Shown here: in pieces, positions 1 through 6,519 of the stretch | Numbering within the stretch: the first letter of the stretch is position 1 | How the letters are laid out: every line of letters starts with the position of its first letter | Origin: Actinomycetales bacterium | GTDB lineage: Bacteria; Actinomycetota; Actinomycetes; Actinomycetales; Cellulomonadaceae | Reading direction: 5' to 3' | NCBI GenBank assembly: GCA_012514545.1 | Contig: JAAZAC010000004.1 | Span: forward strand, 1-14,207 | Length of the DNA: 14,207 bases | Notes under the pieces: generated by a model | The model's database searches: none | Seen by the model: the letters and a program-made list of their open reading frames with translations, nothing else | Told to the model about the DNA's origin: nothing | Position numbers and translations under genes: made by a program

Positions 1-153
1 GGCGAGACCCAGCGGGCGGTGCTCGAGGTCGTGGGGCCGATCTTCGTCGAGTCCGGCGACGTGTCCAGCCAGGACGCCGTCGACGACGCCCTCGACACCC
101 TGTTCGAGCCGCGGTTCGCCGAGGCGGCCGACCCGTCCCGGATCGCCGACTGA
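1..153 (+). CDS. C-terminal end of a probable ABC transporter substrate-binding protein (partial)
   Basis: Frame 1 is open from the window edge and gives 50 residues before a TGA at 151-153. The visible tail is acidic and helical-looking (…VSSQDAVDDALDTLFEPRF…), as seen at the end of periplasmic-type binding proteins of the SsuA/NrtA/TauA group. The assignment rests mostly on position: an SsuC-type permease follows 74 bp downstream on the same strand, with a strong hairpin between them. No signal peptide or lipobox can be checked because the N-terminus is outside the window. It would be a membrane-tethered lipoprotein binding a sulfonate or similar anion. Coding is clear; the function is an inference from context. 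Confidence 0.6.
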   Translation, partial: GETQRAVLEVVGPIFVESGDVSSQDAVDDALDTLFEPRFAEAADPSRIAD

Positions 154-156
154 CCC

Positions 157-194
157 GGGGTGGTGGGGCGCACCAGGGGGGCGCCCCACCCCCC
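157..194 (+). terminator. Strong intergenic hairpin, likely partial terminator or mRNA-stabilising stem
   Basis: GGTGGGGCGC at 162-171 is perfectly complementary to GCGCCCCACC at 181-190, leaving a 9-nt loop. GGGG at 157-160 can extend the stem against the C run at 191-194 across a bulged T161. It starts 4 bp after the binding-protein stop codon. No T tract follows, only a C-rich stretch, as is usual for actinobacterial stems. Its place between a binding-protein gene and its permease suits partial termination or 3' stabilisation, so that more binding protein than permease is made. The structure is read from sequence; the role is inferred. Confidence 0.6.
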
Positions 195-227
195 CGACCC
201 CGTCCGCTCCCGACACCTGGAGACACC

Positions 228-1172
228 ATGACCGTTCCCGGCACCCTCGGCACGGGCCGCCTCTCACCCGTCGTCGGCGCGGCGGGCCCCCGCGCCGCGA
301 CCGACCCCGCCGGCGAGCGCCCGGCACCCCCGGCGGCGTCCCCGCCGGCGACGGGCACGGCCGTCGGCGAGCGGGACGGCGCGGGGCGCGACGCCGTGCG
401 GGCCCGCGCGGGCACCCGGCCCGGCCGGGCGCGGCGCGCCGCGCTCGCCGCCGTCGTCCCCCTCGGGCTGCTCGGCCTGTGGCAGCTGCTCACCGCGGTC
501 ACCGGCACGTTCGCGCCCTACGAGCTCCCCGCCCCGGGCGCCGTCTGGGGCGCCGCCGTCGAGCTGGCCGAGCGCGGTGAGCTCGCCACCCACGTCGCCA
601 TCTCCACCCAGCGCGTGCTGCTCGGCTTCGCGATCGGCAGCGGCGTCGGGCTCCTGCTCGGCGCCGTCGTCGGGCTCTCCCGCCTCGGGGACGTGCTCCT
701 GGCCGGCACCCTCGGCGCCCTGCGCGCCGTGCCCTCGCTGGCCTGGGTGCCGCTCCTGCTCGTCTGGCTCAAGATGGGCGAGACCTCCAAGGTGACGCTC
801 ATCGCCATCGGCGCGTTCTTCCCCGTCTACACGACGGTCGCCTCGGCGCTGCGGCACGTGGACCCGCACCTCGTCGAGGCCGGCCGCGCGTACGGGCTGC
901 GGGGCGCGCGCCTCCTCGCCCGCGTCCAGCTCCCGGCCGCGACGCCGGCCGTCGTGGCGGGCCTGCGCCTCGCCCTCGCGCAGTCCTGGCTCTTCCTCGT
1001 CGCCGCCGAGCTCATCGCCTCGGCCATGGGCCTCGGGTTCCTGCTCAACGACTCCCAGTACAACGGCCGAACCGACCGGATCCTCCTCGCGATCGTGCTC
1101 CTCGCCGTGCTGGGCAAGACCACCGACGCCCTCATCGGTGTGGCCGAGCGCCGTCTGGTGCGACGCTGGTAG
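228..1172 (+). CDS. ABC transporter permease, SsuC/TauC/NrtB type (probable aliphatic sulfonate import)
   Basis: This 314-residue integral membrane protein would form the channel of a sulfonate, taurine or nitrate-type importer. Hydrophobic segments lie near residues 72-90, 130-150, 158-180, 188-205, 242-262 and 284-303. The cytoplasmic EAA loop that docks the ATPase is at about 216-235 (VEAGRAYGLRGARLLARVQLP), followed by the family-typical LRLALAQSWLFLVAAELI stretch. The first 70 residues are a Pro/Ala/Gly/Arg-rich, probably disordered extension; SsuC homologues are usually about 250-280 residues long. The ATG is preceded by GGAG at 219-222, 5 nt upstream. No ATPase gene follows: metY comes next, 25 bp downstream, so the ATPase must lie upstream or elsewhere. 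Membership of the permease family is secure; the substrate is inferred, supported by the sulfur-metabolism neighbour. Confidence 0.85.
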   Translation: MTVPGTLGTGRLSPVVGAAGPRAATDPAGERPAPPAASPPATGTAVGERDGAGRDAVRARAGTRPGRARRAALAAVVPLGLLGLWQLLTAVTGTFAPYELPAPGAVWGAAVELAERGELATHVAISTQRVLLGFAIGSGVGLLLGAVVGLSRLGDVLLAGTLGALRAVPSLAWVPLLLVWLKMGETSKVTLIAIGAFFPVYTTVASALRHVDPHLVEAGRAYGLRGARLLARVQLPAATPAVVAGLRLALAQSWLFLVAAELIASAMGLGFLLNDSQYNGRTDRILLAIVLLAVLGKTTDALIGVAERRLVRRW

Positions 1173-1181
1173 CCCGCCGAC

Positions 1182-1193
1182 CCTCCCGGGAGG
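1182..1193 (+). promoter_or_regulatory. Perfect 12-bp palindrome overlapping the metY ribosome binding site
   Basis: CCTCCCGGGAGG is an exact palindrome whose right half is the metY Shine-Dalgarno sequence (GGAGG 1189-1193, 4 nt before the ATG at 1198). As RNA it can only fold with a tight CCGG loop, so a strong hairpin is unlikely. It may be chance in GC-rich DNA, or it may reduce ribosome access. Confidence 0.3.
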
Positions 1194-1197
1194 ACGC

Positions 1198-2601
1198 ATG
1201 ACCGACCGTCAGTGGGGCTTCCGCACCCGCGCGCTGCACGCCGGCGGGATCCCCGACGCCGCCACGGGCGCGCGGGCGGTGCCGATCTACCAGACGACGA
1301 GCTTCGTCTTCGACGACACCGCCGACGCGGCCAGCCTGTTCGCCCTGCAGAAGTTCGGGAACATCTACTCCCGCATCGGCAACCCCACCGTCGCCGCGCT
1401 CGAGGAGCGCATCGCCTCGCTCGAGGGCGGCATCGGGGCCGTCGCGACGGCGTCGGGCATGGCGGCGGAGTTCATCACGTTCGCCGCGCTCGTCGGGGCG
1501 GGCGACCACGTCGTCGCGTCCGCCCAGCTCTACGGCGGCACCGTCACCCAGCTCGACGTCACGCTGCGCCGCTTCGGCGTCGACACCACGTTCGTGCCCG
1601 GCACCGACCCCGCGGACTACGCGGCGGCGATCCGGCCCGAGACGAAGGTCGTCTACACCGAGGTCATCGGGAACCCGTCGGGCGAGATCGCCGACCTCGC
1701 GGGCCTCGCCGACGTCGCGCACGCCGCCGGCCTGCCCCTCGTCGTCGACGCCACCCTCGCGACGCCGTACCTGTGCCGACCGATCGAGCACGGCGCCGAC
1801 ATCGTCATCCACTCCGCGACGAAGTTCCTCGGCGGCCACGGGACGACGCTCGGCGGCGTCGTCGTGGAGTCCGGCCGCTTCGACTGGGGCAACGGGCGGT
1901 TCCCGCAGATGACGGAGCCCGTGCCCTCCTACGGCGGCGTGCGCTGGTGGGAGAACTTCGGCGAGTACGGCTTCCTCACCAAGCTCCGCAGCGAGCAGCT
2001 CCGCGACATCGGGCCGGCCCTGTCCCCGCAGGCCGCGTTCCACCTGCTCCAGGGCGTGGAGACGCTGCCGCAGCGGATGGACGCCCACCTCGCGAACGCG
2101 CGCGCGGTCGCCGAGTGGCTCGAGGCCGACCCGCGGATCGCGTACGTCAGCTGGGCGGGGCTGCCGTCGCACCCGCACCACGAGCGCGCGGCCCGGTACC
2201 TGCCGCTCGGGCCGGGCGCCGTCTTCGCGTTCGGTGTGCGGGGCACCGCGACCGTCCCGGCCCGGCGGGCCGGCCAGGCCTTCATCGAGCACCTGCAGCT
2301 CGCGAGCCACCTCGCCAACATCGGCGACGCCCGGACCCTCGTCATCCACCCGGCGTCGACGACGCACCAGCAGCTGTCCGCCGAGCAGCTCGCCGCCGCG
2401 GGCGTGCCCGAGGACCTCGTGCGGATCAGCGTCGGCCTCGAGGACCCGGAGGACATCGTCTGGGACCTGGACCAGGCGCTCACCGCGGCCGTCGGGCCGG
2501 CCGAGGGCGCGCCGTCCGCGGGCGCGGCGACGAACGGCGCGGTGGACGCGCCCGGCGCCGGGCCGCAGACTTCCCCCGAGGGGACGGAGGTGCGGGCATG
2601 A
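1198..2601 (+). CDS. metY: O-acetylhomoserine sulfhydrylase (O-acetylhomoserine aminocarboxypropyltransferase)
   Basis: This cytoplasmic PLP enzyme makes L-homocysteine from O-acetyl-L-homoserine and sulfide, the direct sulfhydrylation route to methionine. The 467 residues are colinear with the Cys/Met metabolism PLP family: an N-terminal RALHAGGIPD/VPIYQTTSF block (residues 11-36), YSRIGNPT (57-64), a cofactor-contacting ATASGMAA (83-90), VVDATLATP (182-190) and the Schiff-base lysine K209 in SATKFLGGH. The catalytic core ends near residue 433. A 34-residue Ala/Gly/Pro-rich tail follows, beyond the usual length of about 430. I chose ATG 1198 over an upstream in-frame ATG at 1138 because GGGAGGA sits just before it, homology begins there, and 1138 lies inside the permease gene. 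Its stop overlaps the next start (ATGA at 2598-2601), implying translational coupling. Cystathionine gamma-synthase is the main alternative but fits the motifs less well. Confidence 0.93.
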   Translation: MTDRQWGFRTRALHAGGIPDAATGARAVPIYQTTSFVFDDTADAASLFALQKFGNIYSRIGNPTVAALEERIASLEGGIGAVATASGMAAEFITFAALVGAGDHVVASAQLYGGTVTQLDVTLRRFGVDTTFVPGTDPADYAAAIRPETKVVYTEVIGNPSGEIADLAGLADVAHAAGLPLVVDATLATPYLCRPIEHGADIVIHSATKFLGGHGTTLGGVVVESGRFDWGNGRFPQMTEPVPSYGGVRWWENFGEYGFLTKLRSEQLRDIGPALSPQAAFHLLQGVETLPQRMDAHLANARAVAEWLEADPRIAYVSWAGLPSHPHHERAARYLPLGPGAVFAFGVRGTATVPARRAGQAFIEHLQLASHLANIGDARTLVIHPASTTHQQLSAEQLAAAGVPEDLVRISVGLEDPEDIVWDLDQALTAAVGPAEGAPSAGAATNGAVDAPGAGPQTSPEGTEVRA

Positions 2602-3149
2602 GCTTCATCGCCCCGGTGGCCACCGGCGACGCGTGCGCCGTCCCCGCGCCCGCCCCCGACGTCGCCGCCCGCACCTGGACGGGGCCGGGCGCCGCCGAGC
2701 GCCTGGCGATCCTGCGCCGCACGCGCACCGTCGCGATGGTCGGCGCGTCGGCGAACCCGGCGCGCGCCAGCTACTTCGTGGCGACCTACCTGCTCGCGTC
2801 CACGGACTACGACGTGTACTTCGTCAACCCGCGGGCCACGGAGATCCTCGGGCGGCCGGTGTACCCGTCGCTCGCGGAGCTGCCCGTCGTGCCGGACCTC
2901 GTCGACGTCTTCCGCCGCCACGACGACCTGCCGGGCGTGCTCGAGGAGACGCTCGCCGTCGGCGCCCGGACGCTCTGGCTCCAGCTCGGGTCCTGGCACG
3001 AGGAGGTGGCCCGCGCGGGCGAGGCCGCGGGCCTGGAGGTCGTCATGGACCGGTGCCTGAAGATCGAGCACGCCCGGTTCCACGGCGGCCTGCACCTCGC
3101 CGGCTTCGACACCGGCGTCGTCAGCTCCCGCCGGCCCCGGCTCCGCTGA
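2598..3149 (+). CDS. CoA-binding domain protein (CoA_binding_2, YccU-like)
   Basis: The product is a small soluble protein of 183 residues with a single Rossmann-type CoA-binding fold. After an Ala/Pro-rich N-terminus of about 30 residues come the nucleotide loop VAMVGASANPARAS (45-58), a second strand ending VYFVNPRA (73-80), LWLQLG (126-131) and the conserved MDRCLKIEHARF block (150-161) typical of the YccU family. Some structurally studied homologues bind coenzyme A, but the biological role is unknown. The ATG overlaps the metY stop (ATGA), with GGAGG at 2586-2590 inside the metY tail, so the two are surely co-translated. This suggests a role near methionine or CoA-thioester chemistry, possibly sensing acyl-CoA supply for O-acetylhomoserine formation; that is inference. 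The 3' end overlaps the convergent gene by 29 bp. Confidence 0.85.
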   Translation: MSFIAPVATGDACAVPAPAPDVAARTWTGPGAAERLAILRRTRTVAMVGASANPARASYFVATYLLASTDYDVYFVNPRATEILGRPVYPSLAELPVVPDLVDVFRRHDDLPGVLEETLAVGARTLWLQLGSWHEEVARAGEAAGLEVVMDRCLKIEHARFHGGLHLAGFDTGVVSSRRPRLR

Positions 3150-3513
3150 GGTCGCCGCCGGGCGCGCCCACGCCCGGCCCCACGTCGGCCGGCCCGTCGT
3201 CGTCCGGCCACCAGATCGCGCGCCGCAGGACCACCCGGGCGTCGTCGTCGTGGGAGGTCAGCGGGCAGCCCTCCGCGCGCAGCAGCGCCAGCGCGCGCGT
3301 GCGGTGCGCCGCCGGCGGCCGGCCGGACGCGTCGACGACCCGCCACCACGGCACCGCGCCGCCCGACCGGGCCATCACCTGCCCCACCATGCGCGGCCCG
3401 CCGCGGCCGAGCCGCTCCCGCAGCACCTCCGCGACGGTGCCGTAGGTCGTCGCGCGGCCGGGCGGGACGTGCTCGACGACGTCGAGCACCGCCTCCGCGT
3501 ACTCCTCGTCCAC
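3121..3513 (-). CDS. Alkyltransferase-like protein (MGMT-family DNA-binding domain, no catalytic Cys)
   Basis: The 130-residue product has the methylguanine-DNA methyltransferase DNA-binding domain: VPPGRATTYGTVAEVL (17-31) with the family tyrosine Y24, PRMVGQVMARSG (40-51) carrying the candidate base-flipping arginine R41, then VPWWRVVDASG (54-64). In true methyltransferases this last motif is PCHRV; here Trp56 replaces the alkyl-accepting cysteine and Trp57 the histidine. As in ATL proteins, it should therefore bind O6-alkylguanine without repairing it and, by analogy, flag lesions for nucleotide excision repair. Residues 104-130 are a low-complexity Gly/Asp/Pro tail, encoded partly where the gene overlaps the convergent CoA-binding gene. 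The start is a GTG with GGAGG 8 nt upstream, 21 bp behind the phosphatase stop, so the two are probably cotranscribed. Confidence 0.85.
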   Translation of the reverse strand: MDEEYAEAVLDVVEHVPPGRATTYGTVAEVLRERLGRGGPRMVGQVMARSGGAVPWWRVVDASGRPPAAHRTRALALLRAEGCPLTSHDDDARVVLRRAIWWPDDDGPADVGPGVGAPGGDLSGAGAGGS

Positions 3514-3534
3514 GCCGTCCCTCCGGTCACCCCG

Positions 3535-4635
3535 TCAGTCGCGGTGCACGAGGATGAGCGCCCGGTCGTCCGTGTCCCCCGCCCGCACGCCCGCGACGAC
3601 GGCGTCCGCGCCGCCGGAGCGCGTGGCGACGAAGCGCTCGACCTCCCCCATCAGGCGGTCGATGCCGAGCTCGACGTCCGCGCCGGGCGACTCGACGAGC
3701 CCGTCCGTGTAGAGCATCACCGTGTCGCCGGGCTCCACCACGCCCTTGTGCACCGCGAACGTGGGCGACTCGACGACGCCGAGGGCCGGCCCGCCCGTCG
3801 TGTCCAACCGCTCGACGCGCCCCGAGCCCGCGTGGTGGTGCACGGCCGGCGGGTGCCCGGCGGTCGAGACGGTGAACTCGCCGGTGTCGAGCCGGAGGGT
3901 CAGGTGCACCGCCGTCGCGAAGCCCTCCGGCCAGTCCTGGCCGAGGAGGTAGGCGTTCGCCGCCGGGAGGAACTGCTCGGGCGGCATCGTGCCCAGCAGG
4001 CCGCCGAACGCGCCGGAGAGCAGCAGGGAGCGGACGCCCGCGTCCTGGCCCTTGCCCGAGACGTCGACGAGCACGATCTCGAGCTGCGTCCCGGACCGGC
4101 TGCGCGCCGCCACCACGAAGTCGCCGGAGAACGCCTCCGCGTACGCCGACCGCACGACGCTGTCGACCCGCCACGGCGGCGGCAGCGGCGGGATGCGGCC
4201 GTGCGCCTCGAGCCGGTCGCGCAGGTCGACGAGCATGAGGTCGCTCGCCGCGCCCTGCAGGCCGAGGCGGTCGCGCGTGCGCACGAACACGATCGCCGCG
4301 AGCACGCCCGCGCCGAGCACGACGCCCTCCCCCGGGTCGAACCGGGCGAGGTCCGCGACCTGGATGGCCACCGCCTGGCCCACGACCGCCGCGCACAGCA
4401 CCGCCATGCCCGGCACGCGCAGCACGAACACGCCGAGCAGCACGACGAACAGCGCGCTCGTCGGGGGCACCCAGGCGGGCAGCCAGACCATGCCCAGCGT
4501 GGACAGCACGGACAGGCCGACGAGCACCGCCGTCGCCGAGGGCTGCCGCGCGGCGAGGCGTCGCCATCGGGCCACGTCCGGCAGGCGCAGCCGACGCGCC
4601 GCGGCGCGACGTCGGGCGGCGGCCACGCGGGTCAC
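3535..4635 (-). CDS. Membrane-anchored PP2C-type (SpoIIE-like) serine/threonine phosphatase
   Basis: The 366-residue protein has an Arg-rich cytoplasmic start, hydrophobic segments near 34-52, 60-93 (possibly two) and 104-119, a short linker, and a C-terminal SpoIIE/RsbU phosphatase domain from about 165. Metal-binding and core motifs are visible: SGDF (170-173), DVSGKG (191-196), STAGHPP (257-263), MLYTDGL (307-313) and DTDDRA (354-359). It should dephosphorylate phosphoserine on a partner, classically an anti-sigma-factor antagonist, though no partner gene is seen nearby. Unlike many relatives it has no PAS, GAF or kinase domain, so any signal must come through the membrane region. I chose GTG 4635 because longer starts run into the divergent gene and an AGGGTA block (TACCCT on the coding strand) at 4642-4647 suits a leaderless -10 element. 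No Shine-Dalgarno sequence is visible. The fold is sure; the start is moderately sure. Confidence 0.85.
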   Translation of the reverse strand: MTRVAAARRRAAARRLRLPDVARWRRLAARQPSATAVLVGLSVLSTLGMVWLPAWVPPTSALFVVLLGVFVLRVPGMAVLCAAVVGQAVAIQVADLARFDPGEGVVLGAGVLAAIVFVRTRDRLGLQGAASDLMLVDLRDRLEAHGRIPPLPPPWRVDSVVRSAYAEAFSGDFVVAARSRSGTQLEIVLVDVSGKGQDAGVRSLLLSGAFGGLLGTMPPEQFLPAANAYLLGQDWPEGFATAVHLTLRLDTGEFTVSTAGHPPAVHHHAGSGRVERLDTTGGPALGVVESPTFAVHKGVVEPGDTVMLYTDGLVESPGADVELGIDRLMGEVERFVATRSGGADAVVAGVRAGDTDDRALILVHRD

Positions 4636-4641
4636 CGGCTG

Positions 4642-4647
4642 AGGGTA
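4642..4647 (-). promoter_or_regulatory. Candidate -10 element (TACCCT) for a leaderless phosphatase transcript
   Basis: On the minus strand TACCCT matches the actinobacterial TANNNT -10 pattern and lies 6 nt before the chosen GTG start, so transcription would begin at or next to the start codon. The absence of a Shine-Dalgarno sequence agrees. No clear -35 is visible. Confidence 0.4.
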
Positions 4648-4771
4648 ACCCGCCCGGCCCGCCGCGCGGGGGCACCGGGCGGCCCCGCCACGAGCACGCC
4701 GGCCCGGCACCGGCCCGCGCCGCGCGGAAAGCGCTGCGCGTCCGGCGGGTCCCTCCGGCACGATGTGCCCC

Positions 4772-6019
4772 ATGACCTCGCTGCCGGACGGCTACCGCGC
4801 CGTCGACCTCACCCCCGAGCGCCTGCTGGACGTCCTCACCGTGGACACGTGGGCGTTCCCCTCCGGCGTCGACGAGAGCAAGCTCGCGGAGCTGCCGTCG
4901 TCCCTCAGCTGGGACCGCACGCGCGGCGTCGAGGCGCCCGACGGCGAGCTCGTCGCCATGCACTCGTCGTTCCCGTTCCGCGCGTTCCCCGTGCCCGGCG
5001 CGCGGACGGCCGTCTCCGGCCTGACGTGGGTGGGCGTGCACCCGGGGCACCGGCGCCGCGGCCTGCTGCGCTTCATGATCGAGCAGCACTTCGCCAAGAG
5101 CCTCGAGCGCGGCGAGGCGGTCTCGGCGCTCTGGGCCGCCGAGGCCGCGATCTACGGCCGGTTCGGCTACGGCATGGCCTCGACCGACCTGCGCCTCACC
5201 ATCCCACGCGGCGCCGCCCTGCGCGACGTGCCCGGCGCCGCCGACCTGCGCGTGCGCATCGCCAAGCTCGACCCGGAGCGCCACGACGACGTCATCCACG
5301 CGGTGCACGCGCGCGTGGACCGGCCGGGCTGGGTCACCCGCGAGACGCCGGAGCACCGCCGCTCGTTCCTCGCCGACCCCGAGTTCTTCCGGGACGGCGC
5401 CGAGTCGCTGCGCCTCGCGCTCGTCGAGGACGCGGACGGCAGCCCGCGCGGCTACGCGCTCTTCCGGCGCAAGGAGGGCTGGGTCTTCGAGGGCCCGCGC
5501 GGTGTCGTGCGCGTGCGCGAGGTCGTCGCGCAGGACGCCGCGACGGCGCGCGCGCTGTGGGGCGTGCTCACCGACCTCGACCTCATGGCCAAGCTCGACG
5601 TGGACGCGGTCGCGGTCGACGACCCGATCTGGCACCTGCTCGTGGACCCGCGCGCGACCAACGCGCTCCTCGGCGACAACCTGTGGGTGCGCGTGCTCGA
5701 CGTGCCCGCCGCCCTGTCCGCCCGCCGCTACCAGGCGCCCGTCGACGTCGTGCTCGAGGTGACCGACGCGATGGTGCCCGCCAACGCCGGCCGCTGGCGC
5801 GTCGTCGGCGGGCCGGACCACGCGACGGTGACGCGCACGGACGACGAGGCCGACCTCGCCCTGGACGTGCGCGAGCTGGGCACCGCCTACCTGGGCGGCG
5901 TCTCGCTCGCCGCGCTCGCCGGGGCGGGTCTCGTCACCGAGCTGCGCCCGGGCACGCTGCACGGCGCCGCCGTGGGCTTCGGCTGGCCGGTCGCCCCGGG
6001 GTGCTCGTTCGTCTGGTGA
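4772..6019 (+). CDS. Eis-family GNAT N-acetyltransferase with C-terminal sterol-carrier-like domain
   Basis: The 415-residue size and layout match the Eis family: an N-terminal GNAT domain, a second degenerate GNAT-like domain and a C-terminal SCP2-like domain (about 300-415). The acetyl-CoA pyrophosphate loop is at VGVHPGHRRRGLL (87-99). The family signature IYGRFGYG (127-134) contains Y128, equivalent to the general-acid tyrosine of mycobacterial Eis. Known members acetylate amines of aminoglycosides, peptides or proteins using acetyl-CoA; the substrate here is unknown. In Eis the C-terminal carboxylate, on a Phe, acts as catalytic base. This protein also ends in an aromatic residue (SFVW), a Trp. 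ATG 4772 is preferred over ATG 4763, which lies inside a weak candidate -10 (CACGAT, 4759-4764). No ribosome site is evident, so the message may be leaderless. It is monocistronic, divergent from the phosphatase and convergent with rpiB. Confidence 0.9.
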   Translation: MTSLPDGYRAVDLTPERLLDVLTVDTWAFPSGVDESKLAELPSSLSWDRTRGVEAPDGELVAMHSSFPFRAFPVPGARTAVSGLTWVGVHPGHRRRGLLRFMIEQHFAKSLERGEAVSALWAAEAAIYGRFGYGMASTDLRLTIPRGAALRDVPGAADLRVRIAKLDPERHDDVIHAVHARVDRPGWVTRETPEHRRSFLADPEFFRDGAESLRLALVEDADGSPRGYALFRRKEGWVFEGPRGVVRVREVVAQDAATARALWGVLTDLDLMAKLDVDAVAVDDPIWHLLVDPRATNALLGDNLWVRVLDVPAALSARRYQAPVDVVLEVTDAMVPANAGRWRVVGGPDHATVTRTDDEADLALDVRELGTAYLGGVSLAALAGAGLVTELRPGTLHGAAVGFGWPVAPGCSFVW

Positions 6020-6064
6020 CGGCGGGGGTGTCGGGGCGGCCGGGAGGCGCCGGCGCCGGCGACG

Positions 6065-6514
6065 TCAGCGGCGCGCCTCGTAGGCCGCGAGCTGGTCGAT
6101 CCGCCGCTGGTGGCGCGCCTCGCCGCTGAACGGCTCGGCGAGGAACGCGTCGACGATCGCGACGGCGTCGTCCACCGGGTGCTGGCGGGCGCCGATCGCG
6201 ACGACGTTCGCGTCGTTGTGCTGCCGCGCGAGCGTGGCCGTCGCGACGTTCCAGGCGAGCGCGGCCCGCACGCCGCGCACCTTGTTCGCGGCGATCTGCT
6301 CGCCATTGCCCGACCCGCCGATGACGACGCCGAGGCTCCCGGGCTCCGCCACGACGGCCTCGGCGGCCGCGAAGCAGACCGCCGGGTAGTCGTCCTCGGG
6401 GTCGTACTCGGCCGCCCCGTGGTCGACGACGTCGTGGCCGGCGGCGCGCAGGTGCTCGACGAGGTGGACCTTCAGATCGAAGCCCGCGTGGTCGGCGGCG
6501 ATGTGGATGCGCAT
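6065..6514 (-). CDS. rpiB: Ribose-5-phosphate isomerase B
   Basis: This 149-residue RpiB/LacAB-family enzyme interconverts ribose 5-phosphate and ribulose 5-phosphate in the non-oxidative pentose phosphate pathway. The start MRIHIAADHAGFDLK and the active-site strand GVVIGGSGNGEQIAANK (62-78) are diagnostic. E72 stands where the mycobacterial enzyme uses a catalytic Glu instead of the Cys of E. coli RpiB, so this is the actinobacterial type. ARQHNDANVVAIGAR (96-110) carries further phosphate and active-site contacts. Two starts are possible. ATG 6514 has AGGA 8 nt upstream and matches the usual family N-terminus. ATG 6523, three codons earlier, forms an ATGA overlap with the lacI stop. Either way it is coupled to lacI and should share its promoter and autoregulation. 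Related family members act on other sugar phosphates, but the motifs favour ribose 5-phosphate. Confidence 0.92.
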   Translation of the reverse strand: MRIHIAADHAGFDLKVHLVEHLRAAGHDVVDHGAAEYDPEDDYPAVCFAAAEAVVAEPGSLGVVIGGSGNGEQIAANKVRGVRAALAWNVATATLARQHNDANVVAIGARQHPVDDAVAIVDAFLAEPFSGEARHQRRIDQLAAYEARR

Positions 6515-6519
6515 GGCGC

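Noticed and set aside
1138..1197. Upstream ATG of the metY frame
   Set aside because: It lies inside the permease gene, has no ribosome site, and the extra 20 residues lack homology; ATG 1198 has GGGAGGA directly before it.
4727..4740. GGAAAGCGCTGCGC, resembling half of the LacI operator
   Set aside because: Only the central AGCGCT is palindromic and the outer arms do not match, so it is likely chance between the phosphatase and acetyltransferase genes.
6046..6057. GGCGCCGGCGCC palindrome between the acetyltransferase and rpiB
   Set aside because: A simple alternating GC palindrome with no usable loop and no T tract; too likely by chance at this base composition to call a terminator.
3250..6129. 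A 959-codon plus-strand open frame
   Set aside because: It lies antisense to the phosphatase and ATL genes and in another frame of the acetyltransferase. Its product is Arg/Pro/Ala/His repetitive with no family motifs, a by-product of GC-rich third positions.
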